In this document: piece after piece, positions 44,268-52,223 of the stretch
How the letters are laid out: each line of letters begins with the position of its first letter
Numbering within the stretch: position 1 is the stretch's first letter
Assembly (NCBI GenBank): GCA_028279875.1
Contig: JANQMU010000077.1
Location: 1-64,000 of the forward strand
Source of the DNA: Rhizobiaceae bacterium
Lineage (GTDB): Bacteria > Pseudomonadota > Alphaproteobacteria > Rhizobiales > Rhizobiaceae
Direction of reading: 5' to 3'
DNA length: 64,000 nt
The notes under the pieces: model-generated
Databases searched by the model: none
What the model saw: only the letters and a program-made list of their open reading frames with translations
Told to the model about the DNA's origin: nothing
Made by a program: the position numbers and the translations under genes

Positions 44268-44286
44268 GCTGCGGTGACCCTTTAAC

Positions 44287-44541
44287 TTATGTGCCGGTTT
44301 GTCCGGATTTGTTCAGGATCGCTTTGTCTTTCCTGTCACCGCTTCCGATGAGATGATTGATTCCGGAATTGGTTAGCTCATCCGCACAGTCATCACGCCG
44401 GAGCGCAGACAACGGCAGTGTTTTCCAAATGGCCGCAATCCTGTTCCGCATTTCCCCCGTGAGGACGATGCGTGCTTTTCTGCCTTTGGCGGGGCGTTTT
44501 GTGTTCTGGAGATCATCGCGCCAATCGTCATTGGCCAGCAA
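44287..44541 (-). CDS. Unrecognised small ORF, doubtful
   Basis: This 84-codon frame would start with TTG and give a basic, charged helical product (AKGRKARIVLTGEMRNRIAA; WKTLPLSALRRDDCADELTN). Its upstream sequence resembles that of the cysteine-rich protein gene at 44682. No family is recognised and no ribosome-binding site stands out. It could be a decaying gene fragment. Confidence 0.22.
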   Translation of the reverse strand: MLANDDWRDDLQNTKRPAKGRKARIVLTGEMRNRIAAIWKTLPLSALRRDDCADELTNSGINHLIGSGDRKDKAILNKSGQTGT

Positions 44542-44555
44542 CCTTCATTGGTCAG

Positions 44556-44584
44556 CAACAATCATCAATCCCGGATAGCGTATC
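44556..44584 (-). repeat. Imperfect direct repeat, copy A
   Basis: This 29-bp segment matches 45061-45089 at 25 of 29 positions, with all four differences being transitions. A second shared block (CCTTCATTG and GTCAG) lies next to each copy. On the minus strand each copy sits just upstream of an ORF. The two are related duplicated segments, possibly promoter or leader sequence. Confidence 0.5.
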
Positions 44585-44681
44585 GCAGTCTTCCATCGCA
44601 ACAAGGCGCGTCAGCGGTGTCGTTGCGGCAGGTGTGCGCCCTCCGCCGCCAACACCGCTCCCCCCGCGGCTGTCCCTGCAT

Positions 44682-45011
44682 TCAGTTCGCGGTGGGACAC
44701 AAAACATCGATTGTCGCGGTTTGCTTCTTTGTCGCAGACCAATTCGTGCAAGCGCAGGACAAACTATATTCGGCTTTTGCCGAACGCGTGCATGTCATGC
44801 CCTTCACGGGATGACAAACCAACTTCATGCCGCTGGGGATACTGCCGTTACACTCTGCGTAGAAGGTATCGGTTTGCGACTTCCCCATATTTTCATAGTG
44901 GACACATTTATCACTGTTCTGGCAGTTTATTATCACTTCCTTCGCGGTGACCATACCGGACAACAGGCACAGGGCACTGGCGAGTACCGATATTTTAGCC
45001 AAACCGTTCAC
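44682..45011 (-). CDS. Small cysteine-rich secreted protein
   Basis: The 109-residue product starts with GTG (45009-45011) after GTGGAGACCTGCC, a good ribosome-binding site. It has a classical Sec signal peptide (ISVLASALCLLSGMVTAK, cleavage after about residue 23). The mature part of about 86 residues carries eight cysteines (INCQNSDKC; FYAECNGS; LVCHPV; MTCTR; LSCACTNW; VLCPTAN), an even number compatible with four disulfides. I recognise no family. It could be a periplasmic or secreted disulfide-stabilised domain with a binding or inhibitor role; the neighbours give no clue. Confidence 0.68.
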   Translation of the reverse strand: MNGLAKISVLASALCLLSGMVTAKEVIINCQNSDKCVHYENMGKSQTDTFYAECNGSIPSGMKLVCHPVKGMTCTRSAKAEYSLSCACTNWSATKKQTATIDVLCPTAN

Positions 45012-45060
45012 GGCAGGTCTCCACTTCCTTCATTGTCAGGGCGACAATCGCCACTGGTCT

Positions 45061-45089
45061 CGACAATCGTCAATCCTGGATAGCGCATC
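45061..45089 (-). repeat. Imperfect direct repeat, copy B
   Basis: This is the partner of 44556-44584. On the minus strand it lies about 50 bp upstream of the cysteine-rich protein start, so it may be part of that gene's promoter or leader. Compared with copy A the leader here has an extra roughly 20 bp containing GGCGATTGTCGCC, a short palindrome. Confidence 0.5.
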
Positions 45090-45602
45090 AAACCGACATC
45101 CGCCCGATGGACGGCCTCGTTGACGGAACAGTAGCCGCGCTTACAGCTCTTGGCAATGTATGAGCGGCGGGCTGGCAGCGACGGATGCCGATAACAGCAA
45201 GTGGCGGCGCATGGCCCGTTTCAATGGCGATTTCCGGCTCATCGGGACTCACGTCTCCTTCCGTTCGCGATGGAACGCATGACAACCGGTCATGCTGATG
45301 CCGGACGGTGTTGGCCGCAAACGTTTGGCACGACAGGCGTTTCGATCGGACCAAAAGCGTCGCCGAGTTCGCGACAGGCCAACAGTCCGGCGTCGGAGGT
45401 GATCCGGCAACCGTGGAACTCAGGCTTGACCCACGGCCGAAATTGAGCCTGAGAGGGCCATCAACTGATTCACCACAGCCTGGAACAACTCGCTCCAAAG
45501 GGCGTCACAACACCTGCCGCATCCCCGAGTGCTCCGGGTTTGATTGACGTCAAAACGCTCTGCTACCCGGCCACTATGATGCCCGGGACACGGAGGAATT
45601 TG

Positions 45603-46097
45603 ATGCCGGCACTGAACAAGACAGACCTTTTGGACGTTACGAACAAAGAGTTCGAGAAACTCGCGACATTGATGGATCAGATCGATGAAAAATCATCGCT
45701 GATCAAGGATGATGACGACACGTCGATCAAGGACGTTGTCGGGCATCGCGCCCACTGGATTGACCTGTTTCTCGGCTGGTACGCGGACGGGCAGGCCGGC
45801 AAGGAGGTATTTTTCCCCGCCGAAGGATACAAGTGGAACGATCTGAAACGGTACAATGCCGATCTAAGGTCACGCCAGGCCGCAATGGGCTGGGACGATG
45901 CCAGGAAGATGCTTCGCGAAAGTACCAGCCGGCTTGTCGATTTTCTTGAGAACCGCTCGGACAAGGAACTCTATGGCGGACCGATGAAGGGTGCGAACAA
46001 CCAGTGGACCCCCGGACGCTGGGCCGAGGCGGCGGGACCGAGCCACTTCCGCTCGGCGTCGAAATACATTCGCGCCAGACGGAAAGAGTTTCAGTAG
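45603..46097 (+). CDS. DfsB/ClbS family (DinB-like four-helix bundle) protein
   Basis: The 164-residue protein (MPALNKTDLLDVTNKEFEKL; DVVGHRAHWIDLFLGWYADG; ESTSRLVDFLENRSDKELYG) matches the ClbS/DfsB family. ClbS protects against the genotoxin colibactin, but most chromosomal homologues have no assigned substrate. The start at 45603 follows GGAGGAATTTG; the in-frame ATG at 45540 is less likely. Its stop overlaps the convergent btaB stop by 7 bp. Confidence 0.85.
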   Translation: MPALNKTDLLDVTNKEFEKLATLMDQIDEKSSLIKDDDDTSIKDVVGHRAHWIDLFLGWYADGQAGKEVFFPAEGYKWNDLKRYNADLRSRQAAMGWDDARKMLRESTSRLVDFLENRSDKELYGGPMKGANNQWTPGRWAEAAGPSHFRSASKYIRARRKEFQ

Positions 46098-46762
46098 GCG
46101 TCAGTATTGGCCGGGCCCTGTTGTGGTCCCTGCAACACGCCATAGAACGCATAATCGCGGTAAAGCGGTGTCATGTGGGCCGTGGTGCCGCGCTCGGCCG
46201 ACATCTGCCGCAGGACATCGCCTATATCGGCGCGCGGCGAGACATGGAACTTCGCCAGCCAGCCTCTCAGCATATGGCCGAACCAGGCCGGCAAATCCCG
46301 TTGTCCGCCGAAATCGACAAGGTGCAGCGACCCGCCGGGCGCAAGATGACTGGCGGCCACCCTCAGCGCTGATGTCCAGTCCGGGATCATCGACAGGCTG
46401 TAGGAGATGATGATCCGGTCGAACCGCTCGACGCCGAAAACAGCCTTGCCGTCGAATGTACAGGCATCCGCCTGCGCCAGTATCGCCCGGTCCCGCAGGG
46501 CCCGATGGGCTGATTTCAGCATCTCGTTCGACAGGTCGATGCCGTAGAGCCGGGCCTGCGGATAGCGTTCGCAAACCCGCGCAAGGTTGCGACCCGTTCC
46601 GCATGCGATCTCGAGAATTGTGTCGCCGGGTCTGGCTGCCAGCTCGTCGATCAGGTGATCGCGGCCCAGAAGGAAATATTTCCGCGTCAGATTGTAGATC
46701 AGCCGCTGGCGCCGGTAGACGCTGTCCATCAGATCCGCATGGGCAACCGAATCCGTCATCAT
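46091..46762 (-). CDS. btaB: Betaine lipid N-methyltransferase BtaB
   Basis: BtaB methylates diacylglyceryl-homoserine three times with S-adenosylmethionine to give the betaine lipid DGTS. The 223-residue protein has a class I methyltransferase core: SAM motif I ILEIACGTGRNLARV (about residues 49-63), acidic end LYGIDLSNEML, motif II-like IIISYSLSMIPDW and motif III LAPGGSLHLVDFGG. Adjacency to btaA (24 bp) makes the assignment firm. It ends the plcP-btaA-btaB operon, overlapping the convergent DfsB gene by 7 bp. Confidence 0.9.
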   Translation of the reverse strand: MMTDSVAHADLMDSVYRRQRLIYNLTRKYFLLGRDHLIDELAARPGDTILEIACGTGRNLARVCERYPQARLYGIDLSNEMLKSAHRALRDRAILAQADACTFDGKAVFGVERFDRIIISYSLSMIPDWTSALRVAASHLAPGGSLHLVDFGGQRDLPAWFGHMLRGWLAKFHVSPRADIGDVLRQMSAERGTTAHMTPLYRDYAFYGVLQGPQQGPANTDAY

Positions 46763-46786
46763 GGGTCCAATCTAAACACAACCTGT

Positions 46787-48013
46787 TCAGTCTTTAAGGC
46801 GGTAGAGGTGAAAACCGCCATAGATCGCCGAACGGTCCTGTCGGTGCAGAGCCCGGGAGCGGTCCTCCTCATAGTGCCAGTGCGCCAGCGTCGTCGCCGC
46901 CACCCGGCCCGGCAATATGGTGTCCAGTCCGGCTGTTCTGAAAATGACGCGGGCACCCGGCGCCGCGGTGCGGGTGATTTCCGCCCAGATATCCTGTAGC
47001 TGTCCGTCACTCATCCAGTCCTGCGCATCGAGAAGCACATAGACGCTTTTAGACTGCGCCGGCTGGTCCTTGAGATAGTCGGTAAATGTTCGGTTGAGAA
47101 CCTCGACAAGATCGGCGCCGCGGCGAACGGCATCATATTTGTCTTGTTGCAGATAGGGCGGAACCGGTCCGAGACCGTCGGCGCGATAGGCGCGGTTGAA
47201 GGCCTGCCAGGCAAAGTAATTTTCACTGAGCGGAAAGGCGCACATCAGCAGGCGAATGCGCTCCTTCAACACCGCATGCATGTTTCCGTTCGCCGCGCCG
47301 GCGAGCGCATCATATTGCTGCGGCGGGATGCCGAGCCCGAAGAGAGCCGCGCGGTTGTTGACGAGGCCGCGCACGATCGGCCTGTTCAGCGCCGGTTCCA
47401 TGACCGTCTCGAAGAACATGCGCTGTTGTTCCAGCGTCGTGCAGGCCATGAAATCCTGCAGCCTGACGCCCGTCAGCCTGGCCAGAATATGGGTGGCGCC
47501 GATGAAGCGGCCGAGGAGCCCGTGCCGGTAAAAACCCCTGTTGAACATGGCGCTTCGGGTGGATGTCAGGCCCCGGCGCGATGACCAGTAGGCCGCGGCC
47601 GTGTCGTCGAGAAGCGGGATCAACCGATCCTCGACCAGCCTTTGATTGCCCGGCCGGTCGGCATGGCCGAAGAGAGCGTAGAAGGATGCGTGGTCCGGTA
47701 AGGCGCGCGCAGCGGTCAGTTTCAGCTTCGTCAGCGCCACATGGGCCGGCGAAAGGTCCAGCGCGACGATGGAGGCGGGGCCTTCCGTCACATAGGACAG
47801 CACATTGCAGCCGCCGGAGGAAATGCAGACGATATTGTCATTGCCACTTATCTCGAGCGCCGCAATGTCCACCACCGGATCCTCCCAGATCTGCGGATAG
47901 ACAAGGCTTTCGAACCGGCCCGCAAACAGCCGCTGCAGCGCGCCGGTCCGGCTCAGCAGACGATCCTGCTGAACGGCTTCACGCAGTTGTTTCCTTACGA
48001 CGGACGTCGCCAT
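46787..48013 (-). CDS. btaA: Diacylglycerol 3-amino-3-carboxypropyl transferase BtaA
   Basis: BtaA moves the aminocarboxypropyl group of SAM onto diacylglycerol, the committed step to DGTS. The 408-residue protein (DUF3419 family) has RFESLVYPQIWEDPVVDIAA, DNIVCISSGGCNVLSYVTEG, ASIVALDLSPAHVALTKLKL and, at the C-terminus, VYVLLDAQDWMSDGQLQDIW. A GAGGTAGAAA ribosome-binding site precedes the start, 18 bp after plcP. No membrane helix is obvious, so it should act at the membrane surface on diacylglycerol released by PlcP. Confidence 0.94.
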   Translation of the reverse strand: MATSVVRKQLREAVQQDRLLSRTGALQRLFAGRFESLVYPQIWEDPVVDIAALEISGNDNIVCISSGGCNVLSYVTEGPASIVALDLSPAHVALTKLKLTAARALPDHASFYALFGHADRPGNQRLVEDRLIPLLDDTAAAYWSSRRGLTSTRSAMFNRGFYRHGLLGRFIGATHILARLTGVRLQDFMACTTLEQQRMFFETVMEPALNRPIVRGLVNNRAALFGLGIPPQQYDALAGAANGNMHAVLKERIRLLMCAFPLSENYFAWQAFNRAYRADGLGPVPPYLQQDKYDAVRRGADLVEVLNRTFTDYLKDQPAQSKSVYVLLDAQDWMSDGQLQDIWAEITRTAAPGARVIFRTAGLDTILPGRVAATTLAHWHYEEDRSRALHRQDRSAIYGGFHLYRLKD

Positions 48014-48031
48014 TTTCTACCTCATAGTACT

Positions 48032-48829
48032 TTAGCCGACGACGGAAGGGACCGGTTCTTCGGCATCGGCAAAATGTCTTGCCGCTCTTGACCGGTCCTG
48101 CCAGTCGAGCAACTCGAAGCGTCCGTCATGGTGCTCCACCAAAGCCGTGCAGCTTTCGACCCAGTCGCCGTCATTACAATAGTGAATGCCGTCGATCATC
48201 CGCATTTCCGGCGTGTGGATGTGGCCGCAGACAACGCCGTCCGCATGTCTTGACCGGGCCGTTTTCACAACCGCGTCTTCGAAGTTCCCGATAAATTCGA
48301 CGGCCCGCTTGACCTTGCGCTTGAGGAAGGCCGAGAGCGACCAGTAGGGCAGCCCGAACAGACGGCGGACGCGATTGAAATAGAGGTTGAAATCGACCAT
48401 GACCTCATAGGCCCAGTCGCCCAGATGGGCGAGCCACCTCGCATGCAGCACGACGCTGTCGAATTCATCGCCATGCAGCACCAGATAGCGCTTGTTGTCG
48501 GCGGTGATATGGATGTCGTTGAGACACACTTTGATATTGGCGAAGCGCTGGCCGGCGAAATCGCGAAACTGCTCGTCATGATTGCCGGGAATATAGACAA
48601 TCTTCGTGCCCTTGCGCGCCTTGCGCAGCAGCTTCTGGATGACATCATTATGGGTCTGATGCCAGTACCAGCTGCGCTTCAGCGCCCAATTGTCGAAGAT
48701 ATCGCCGACCAGGTAGAGGGTTTCGCACTCGGTATAGCGCAGGAAATCCAGCAGGGCCTCGCTCTGCGCCCGCGCCGTTCCCAGATGCAGATCCGACAGG
48801 AATACTGTGCGGTACTTCTGGCACGGCAT
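48032..48829 (-). CDS. plcP: Metallophosphoesterase PlcP (phosphate-stress phospholipase C)
   Basis: PlcP is the LpxH-like enzyme that removes phospholipid head groups under phosphate limitation, giving the diacylglycerol used by BtaA. The 265-residue protein has the calcineurin motifs FLSDLHLG, LVGDIFDNWA, PGNHDEQF, LHGDEFDS and GHIHTPEM. The start at 48829 is chosen from family N-termini (CQKYRTVFLSDLHLG); a TTG at 48889 would add 20 residues. An LpxH-type role in lipid A synthesis is the alternative, but the 18 bp gap to btaA and a PHO-box-like sequence upstream favour PlcP. Confidence 0.87.
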   Translation of the reverse strand: MPCQKYRTVFLSDLHLGTARAQSEALLDFLRYTECETLYLVGDIFDNWALKRSWYWHQTHNDVIQKLLRKARKGTKIVYIPGNHDEQFRDFAGQRFANIKVCLNDIHITADNKRYLVLHGDEFDSVVLHARWLAHLGDWAYEVMVDFNLYFNRVRRLFGLPYWSLSAFLKRKVKRAVEFIGNFEDAVVKTARSRHADGVVCGHIHTPEMRMIDGIHYCNDGDWVESCTALVEHHDGRFELLDWQDRSRAARHFADAEEPVPSVVG

Positions 48830-48950
48830 TGCGCGAATGTTCAAATTCTGCCCCAGTGCAACCGATTGACCGTCGGAGACACGAATCAAACATGTTCAGC
48901 ATCTCCGGCCCCCTTTTTCGGGTTTTCGGTGAAGCTGGTGTGATGGTTTG

Positions 48951-48968
48951 ATTGCAGTTTGATGACAC
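48951..48968 (-). promoter_or_regulatory. Candidate PHO box upstream of plcP-btaA-btaB
   Basis: On the minus strand GTGTCATCAAACTGCAAT is an 11-bp-phased direct repeat matching the PhoB consensus CTGTCAT-N4-CTGTCAT at 6/7 and 5/7 positions. It lies about 60-140 bp upstream of the possible plcP starts and just after the terminator of the preceding leftward operon. Phosphate control of this operon in Sinorhizobium is known; this site is inferred. Confidence 0.55.
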
Positions 48969-48981
48969 CGCCGGTGGGTCG

Positions 48982-49007
48982 AAAAATTACAAGGCAGGCG
49001 CCTTGCA
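48982..49007 (-). terminator. Intrinsic terminator of the leftward ehu operon
   Basis: On the minus strand CAAGGC (from 49005) and GCCTTG (to 48990) form a 6-bp stem with a 4-nt loop, followed by TAATTTTT. It lies just 12 bp after the GntR stop codon and separates the ectoine transporter operon from plcP. Confidence 0.75.
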
Positions 49008-49018
49008 ATCAGAGCGGA

Positions 49019-49723
49019 TCATTTGGCGCTCTCTCCATCCTGCACGGCCTTGAACAATTGCTGGCTTTCGAAGATGTGGTTTCTGATCGCATAGCTCAGG
49101 CCGATCGGGTCACCCGCGTCGATCCGGTGGACAACTTCCATCGTCTCGTCGTGGACGGTCTTCAGGGTCTGCTCCCAGGGCATGGAGGGCAGCAACAGCA
49201 ACCACATTCGGGATGTCTGGAAGAACAGTTTCTGCTGTATCTCGCGCAGCGTTATATTCGCCACCAATTCCGTTACGGCCGTGAAATACCGGATATTGGT
49301 CTCGGCAAAACCGATGGTGTCGCCCTTTTCGAGCGCCAGGAATTCGTCACCGCATCTGTTGAAAAAGTCACGGACATGCGGCGCAATGGGCATTTCGATG
49401 AACGGTCCCATGGCGCCCGTCAGGATCAGACGGACCGCATAGACATCGGCGAGCTGATCGGGCTCGATGCGGGTGACCAGCGTCCCGATCCCATGCCTGA
49501 TCTCGACCAGCCCCTCATGCTCCAGCATAGAAAACACCCGCCGGATCGGCGATCGGCTGACCGCATATTCCTTCGCCAGCACTTCCTCGCGCAGCACGGT
49601 GTCGGGCGGATATCTGTTGGTGCAGATCCGATAGCGGATTTCCTGATAGATGGCTGCGATCCGCTGCTGCGGCGGTGTGCGCGGGCCGGTTTGGTGAAGG
49701 GCTGTGCTTGAGGAATTCTGCAT
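49019..49723 (-). CDS. GntR-family (FCD-type) transcriptional regulator
   Basis: The 234-residue protein has an N-terminal winged helix (about residues 18-85; LREEVLAKEYAVSRSPIRRV, FSMLEHEGLVEIRHGIGTL) and a C-terminal FCD-type ligand domain of helices. It overlaps ehuD by 3 bp (ATGA), so it is made with the transporter it probably controls. Known ectoine loci in related bacteria often use EnuR, a MocR-type GntR with an aminotransferase domain; this one lacks that domain. A likely operator is the inverted repeat at 52224. Confidence 0.85.
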   Translation of the reverse strand: MQNSSSTALHQTGPRTPPQQRIAAIYQEIRYRICTNRYPPDTVLREEVLAKEYAVSRSPIRRVFSMLEHEGLVEIRHGIGTLVTRIEPDQLADVYAVRLILTGAMGPFIEMPIAPHVRDFFNRCGDEFLALEKGDTIGFAETNIRYFTAVTELVANITLREIQQKLFFQTSRMWLLLLPSMPWEQTLKTVHDETMEVVHRIDAGDPIGLSYAIRNHIFESQQLFKAVQDGESAK

Positions 49724-50391
49724 CAAAACACCTGTTGGCCGGGCAGGGCCGCCTTGCGGCTGATGATCCGGGTCAGCTTTGCCGCAACAAGGCTCATGAC
49801 CAGGAAGAACGCTCCGGCCAGCGTGATCGGCTCGGTATAGCGGAACGTGTCGTTGCCGATGATGCGGGCCGTTGCCACAAGTTCTATCACCGTGATGGCC
49901 AACAGGACCGGCGTCTCCTTGAACATGGCGACGAGGTAGTTGCCCAGCGGCAGGATAATCGGCGGCACCGCCTGCGGCAGGATGATGCGTTTGAGGGTCT
50001 GGGAAGTGGACAGGTTGATCACCTTGGCGGCCTCCCATTGCCCCCGGTCCACATTCGCAAAGCCCGACCGGTAGACCTCGGCGCAATAGGCGGAATAATG
50101 GATGCCAAGGGTCAGCACACCGCACAGCATCGCCGGCAGAACGATACCAACCAGCGGCAGGAAATAATACATGGCGAACAACTGGATCAGCAGCGGCGTC
50201 GTGCGGACGAATTCAACCAGGAGCCGGACGATGAAACCGAGGACGGGAACGTTCAGCAGATTGATGATCGCCCACAGAAGACCCAGGACGGCCGCCAGCG
50301 CAAACCCCAGCAATGTCGCCTGCAGCGTCACAAGCGAAGCCTCGGCCATCAGCGGCAATATCTCCAGCGTATAGTTCCAGTCCCAGATCAT
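49723..50391 (-). CDS. ehuD: Ectoine/hydroxyectoine ABC transporter permease EhuD
   Basis: This 222-residue inner-membrane permease of the polar amino acid class has five helices and the cytoplasmic EAA-type motif GQWEAAKVINLSTSQTLKRI followed by ILPQAVPPIILPLG. The start at 50389-50391 (MIWDWNYTLE) overlaps the ehuC stop by 4 bp; an upstream in-frame start inside ehuC is rejected. It pairs with EhuC; EhuB and EhuA complete the importer. Confidence 0.88.
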   Translation of the reverse strand: MIWDWNYTLEILPLMAEASLVTLQATLLGFALAAVLGLLWAIINLLNVPVLGFIVRLLVEFVRTTPLLIQLFAMYYFLPLVGIVLPAMLCGVLTLGIHYSAYCAEVYRSGFANVDRGQWEAAKVINLSTSQTLKRIILPQAVPPIILPLGNYLVAMFKETPVLLAITVIELVATARIIGNDTFRYTEPITLAGAFFLVMSLVAAKLTRIISRKAALPGQQVF

Positions 50392-51116
50392 GTCGCGCCT
50401 CCCAGCCGGATTCCGCGCGAATAATGCTGTTCGAGCAGTTTCATGCCGATCGTGATGCACAGCCCGATGGCGAAATAGATGAACAGGACAATGGTAAACA
50501 CCTGCACTGTCAGATAAGTCGTCTGGTTGAGTTGATAGGCCGTATAGGTCAGATCGGAGATGCCGATAAAGGAGACCAGCGCGGTCAGTTTGAACAGCTG
50601 AATCGCCAGGTTCCCGAATGGCGGGATCATGATGCGGATCGCCTGCGGCAGGATGATCCGCCGCATCCGGTTGAAATTGCTCATATTGATGGCGATGGCT
50701 GCTTCATATTGCGCCTTCGGCACCGCGCGGATGGACGCCTCGACGACAATCGCCGCATAGGCTCCGACATTCAGCGAAACGCCGAGCACCCCGGCGGTAA
50801 AGGGGTCGATCGTCGGACCGAAGAGCGGCAAGACGTAAAACAGCCAGAAAAGCTGCACCAGGGCCGACGTGCCGCGAAAAATCTCGACATAGGCAATGCA
50901 GAACCAGCGGATCGGCAGCCAGGGCGAAAGACGTCCGATGCCTGTGGTGAAGGCGATAATGACCGTCAGGATGGCCGATACGACGACGAGACTCACGGTG
51001 GTGCCGGCGGCGTCCAGGAAGACCCAGCCGCTGTCGACAAAAGGAGATTGAAGGAAATAGATCGCCCCCGATACGATGGTGACACAGAGGATCAGGATCA
51101 GGGTGCGGATGGACAT
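50388..51116 (-). CDS. ehuC: Ectoine/hydroxyectoine ABC transporter permease EhuC
   Basis: This 242-residue inner-membrane permease belongs to the polar amino acid type ABC family. Helices include VSLVVVSAILTVIIAFTTGI, and the EAA loop reads AQYEAAIAINMSNFNRMRRI then ILPQAIRIMIPPFG. The N-terminal helix (TLILILCVTIVSGAIYFLQ) is typical of EhuC. It follows ehuB after 70 bp and overlaps ehuD by 4 bp. Confidence 0.88.
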   Translation of the reverse strand: MSIRTLILILCVTIVSGAIYFLQSPFVDSGWVFLDAAGTTVSLVVVSAILTVIIAFTTGIGRLSPWLPIRWFCIAYVEIFRGTSALVQLFWLFYVLPLFGPTIDPFTAGVLGVSLNVGAYAAIVVEASIRAVPKAQYEAAIAINMSNFNRMRRIILPQAIRIMIPPFGNLAIQLFKLTALVSFIGISDLTYTAYQLNQTTYLTVQVFTIVLFIYFAIGLCITIGMKLLEQHYSRGIRLGGAT

Positions 51117-51186
51117 GAAATGCTCTTAACGATGCGCGGGCAGGTCCGCGCCGGTTTTTCAAGACCGGCGCGGATGCCATTATGGA

Positions 51187-52068
51187 TCAGAGGCCGGAAC
51201 CGCACAATTCCGTCATGGTCTTTGACGGCGCGTCTGCCGGTCCGAAGCCCCAGGCTGCGGCCATCTCGCCATATTCGCCGCTCTTGACATAGTCCTGCAG
51301 GACGGCCTGAAACGCGTCACGGAATGCCATATTGGCTTTCAGTTCGTCACCGGTGCCCTTCGGAAATCCGATGGCGCCGTGACCCTGGTAGTTTTCACCG
51401 CCGATCTCCGTGATCGAGCCCGAGCTCTCCACGCCGATCAGATCGCCGGCCGTGCGCACGATGTCGTTGATCGCGAAGGCGGAAAGCGCAAAGCCGTCGG
51501 CGCGGCCGGAGATAACGGCCGAGATGCCGGCTGCCTTGTCGCCGACCTTCAGGAGCTTGGATTCGGGAACGCCGTCCTTTAAGGCCAGCGTTTCTTCCGT
51601 GCCACCAGCGAGCACCGCGAGGACGGCGCCATCCGTATTGGCGATATCCTTGAAATTATGAAGGTGTTTTGGATTGCCTTTCTTGACGACATAAGCCGCG
51701 CCCTGGCCCCATGTCGGCTCGGCGAACAGGATCTGTTCACAGCGCTTGGGCCGGATATAGATGCCGGCCGCGCCCATGTCGATCCGGCCGGCAACCAGTG
51801 ACGGGATCAGTGCGCCGAAATCCATCGCGACAAATTCCAGATCGGTGACGCCCATTTCACCGAGGACATGTTTGACGAGTTCCACCTGTTCACCGCTGAA
51901 ACTGCCGTCGGCCTGCTTGTAGCCATAGGGTGCGTAGCCGGCGATCCCGATCGTCGCGCCCTCGGCGCGATACTTGTCGAGAAGCGGATTATCCGACGCG
52001 ACAGCGGATGGCGCCAGCATGAGGAGGCAAACGCCAATCGCCCCTCCGATTTTTTGGATGATGTTCAT
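51187..52068 (-). CDS. ehuB: Ectoine/hydroxyectoine-binding protein EhuB
   Basis: This is the periplasmic binding protein of the ectoine importer. The 293-residue product has a Sec signal (GGAIGVCLLMLAPSAVAS, cleavage near residue 24) and a class II amino-acid-binding fold (IGIAGYAPYGYKQADGSFSG; MGAAGIYIRPKRCEQILFAE; WGFGPADAPSK). The EPYGY-like APYGY segment after the first strand is characteristic of this subfamily. First gene of the leftward operon; 163 bp separate it from the rightward catabolic genes. Confidence 0.9.
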   Translation of the reverse strand: MNIIQKIGGAIGVCLLMLAPSAVASDNPLLDKYRAEGATIGIAGYAPYGYKQADGSFSGEQVELVKHVLGEMGVTDLEFVAMDFGALIPSLVAGRIDMGAAGIYIRPKRCEQILFAEPTWGQGAAYVVKKGNPKHLHNFKDIANTDGAVLAVLAGGTEETLALKDGVPESKLLKVGDKAAGISAVISGRADGFALSAFAINDIVRTAGDLIGVESSGSITEIGGENYQGHGAIGFPKGTGDELKANMAFRDAFQAVLQDYVKSGEYGEMAAAWGFGPADAPSKTMTELCGSGL

Positions 52069-52223
52069 TTTCGTCTCCTGTTTCGAAAAGATTTCGGCTC
52101 AACAGATTTCAAGACCTCTTGGATGGCGGCCTGACGGGATGATACATAAAGGGCAAGATGGATACAACATTAAAAATAATTTACCGTTATCTGGCTTTTT
52201 TTGGTGCAATTTCGCCCATCAAA

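Larger units (their letters stand above)
44268..45602. other. Gene-poor 1.3 kb region
   Basis: Only one convincing gene (the cysteine-rich protein at 44682-45011) lies in this stretch. Many overlapping open frames run in several phases with mixed composition and no consistent codon bias, as expected for eroded or non-coding DNA. A 29-bp imperfect direct repeat (44556-44584 and 45061-45089) brackets the secreted-protein gene. I saw no transposase, integrase or tRNA. Confidence 0.55.

Noticed and set aside
45088..45498. 136-codon minus-strand frame in the gene-poor region
   Set aside because: Ser/Pro/Thr/Arg-rich product without signature or ribosome-binding site; overlapped by equally open frames on the other strand.
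49724..50125. N-terminal 134-codon extension of the GntR regulator frame
   Set aside because: It lies inside ehuD in another frame, is Pro/His/Arg-rich without domain character, and the winged-helix protein begins at 49723 with an ATGA overlap.
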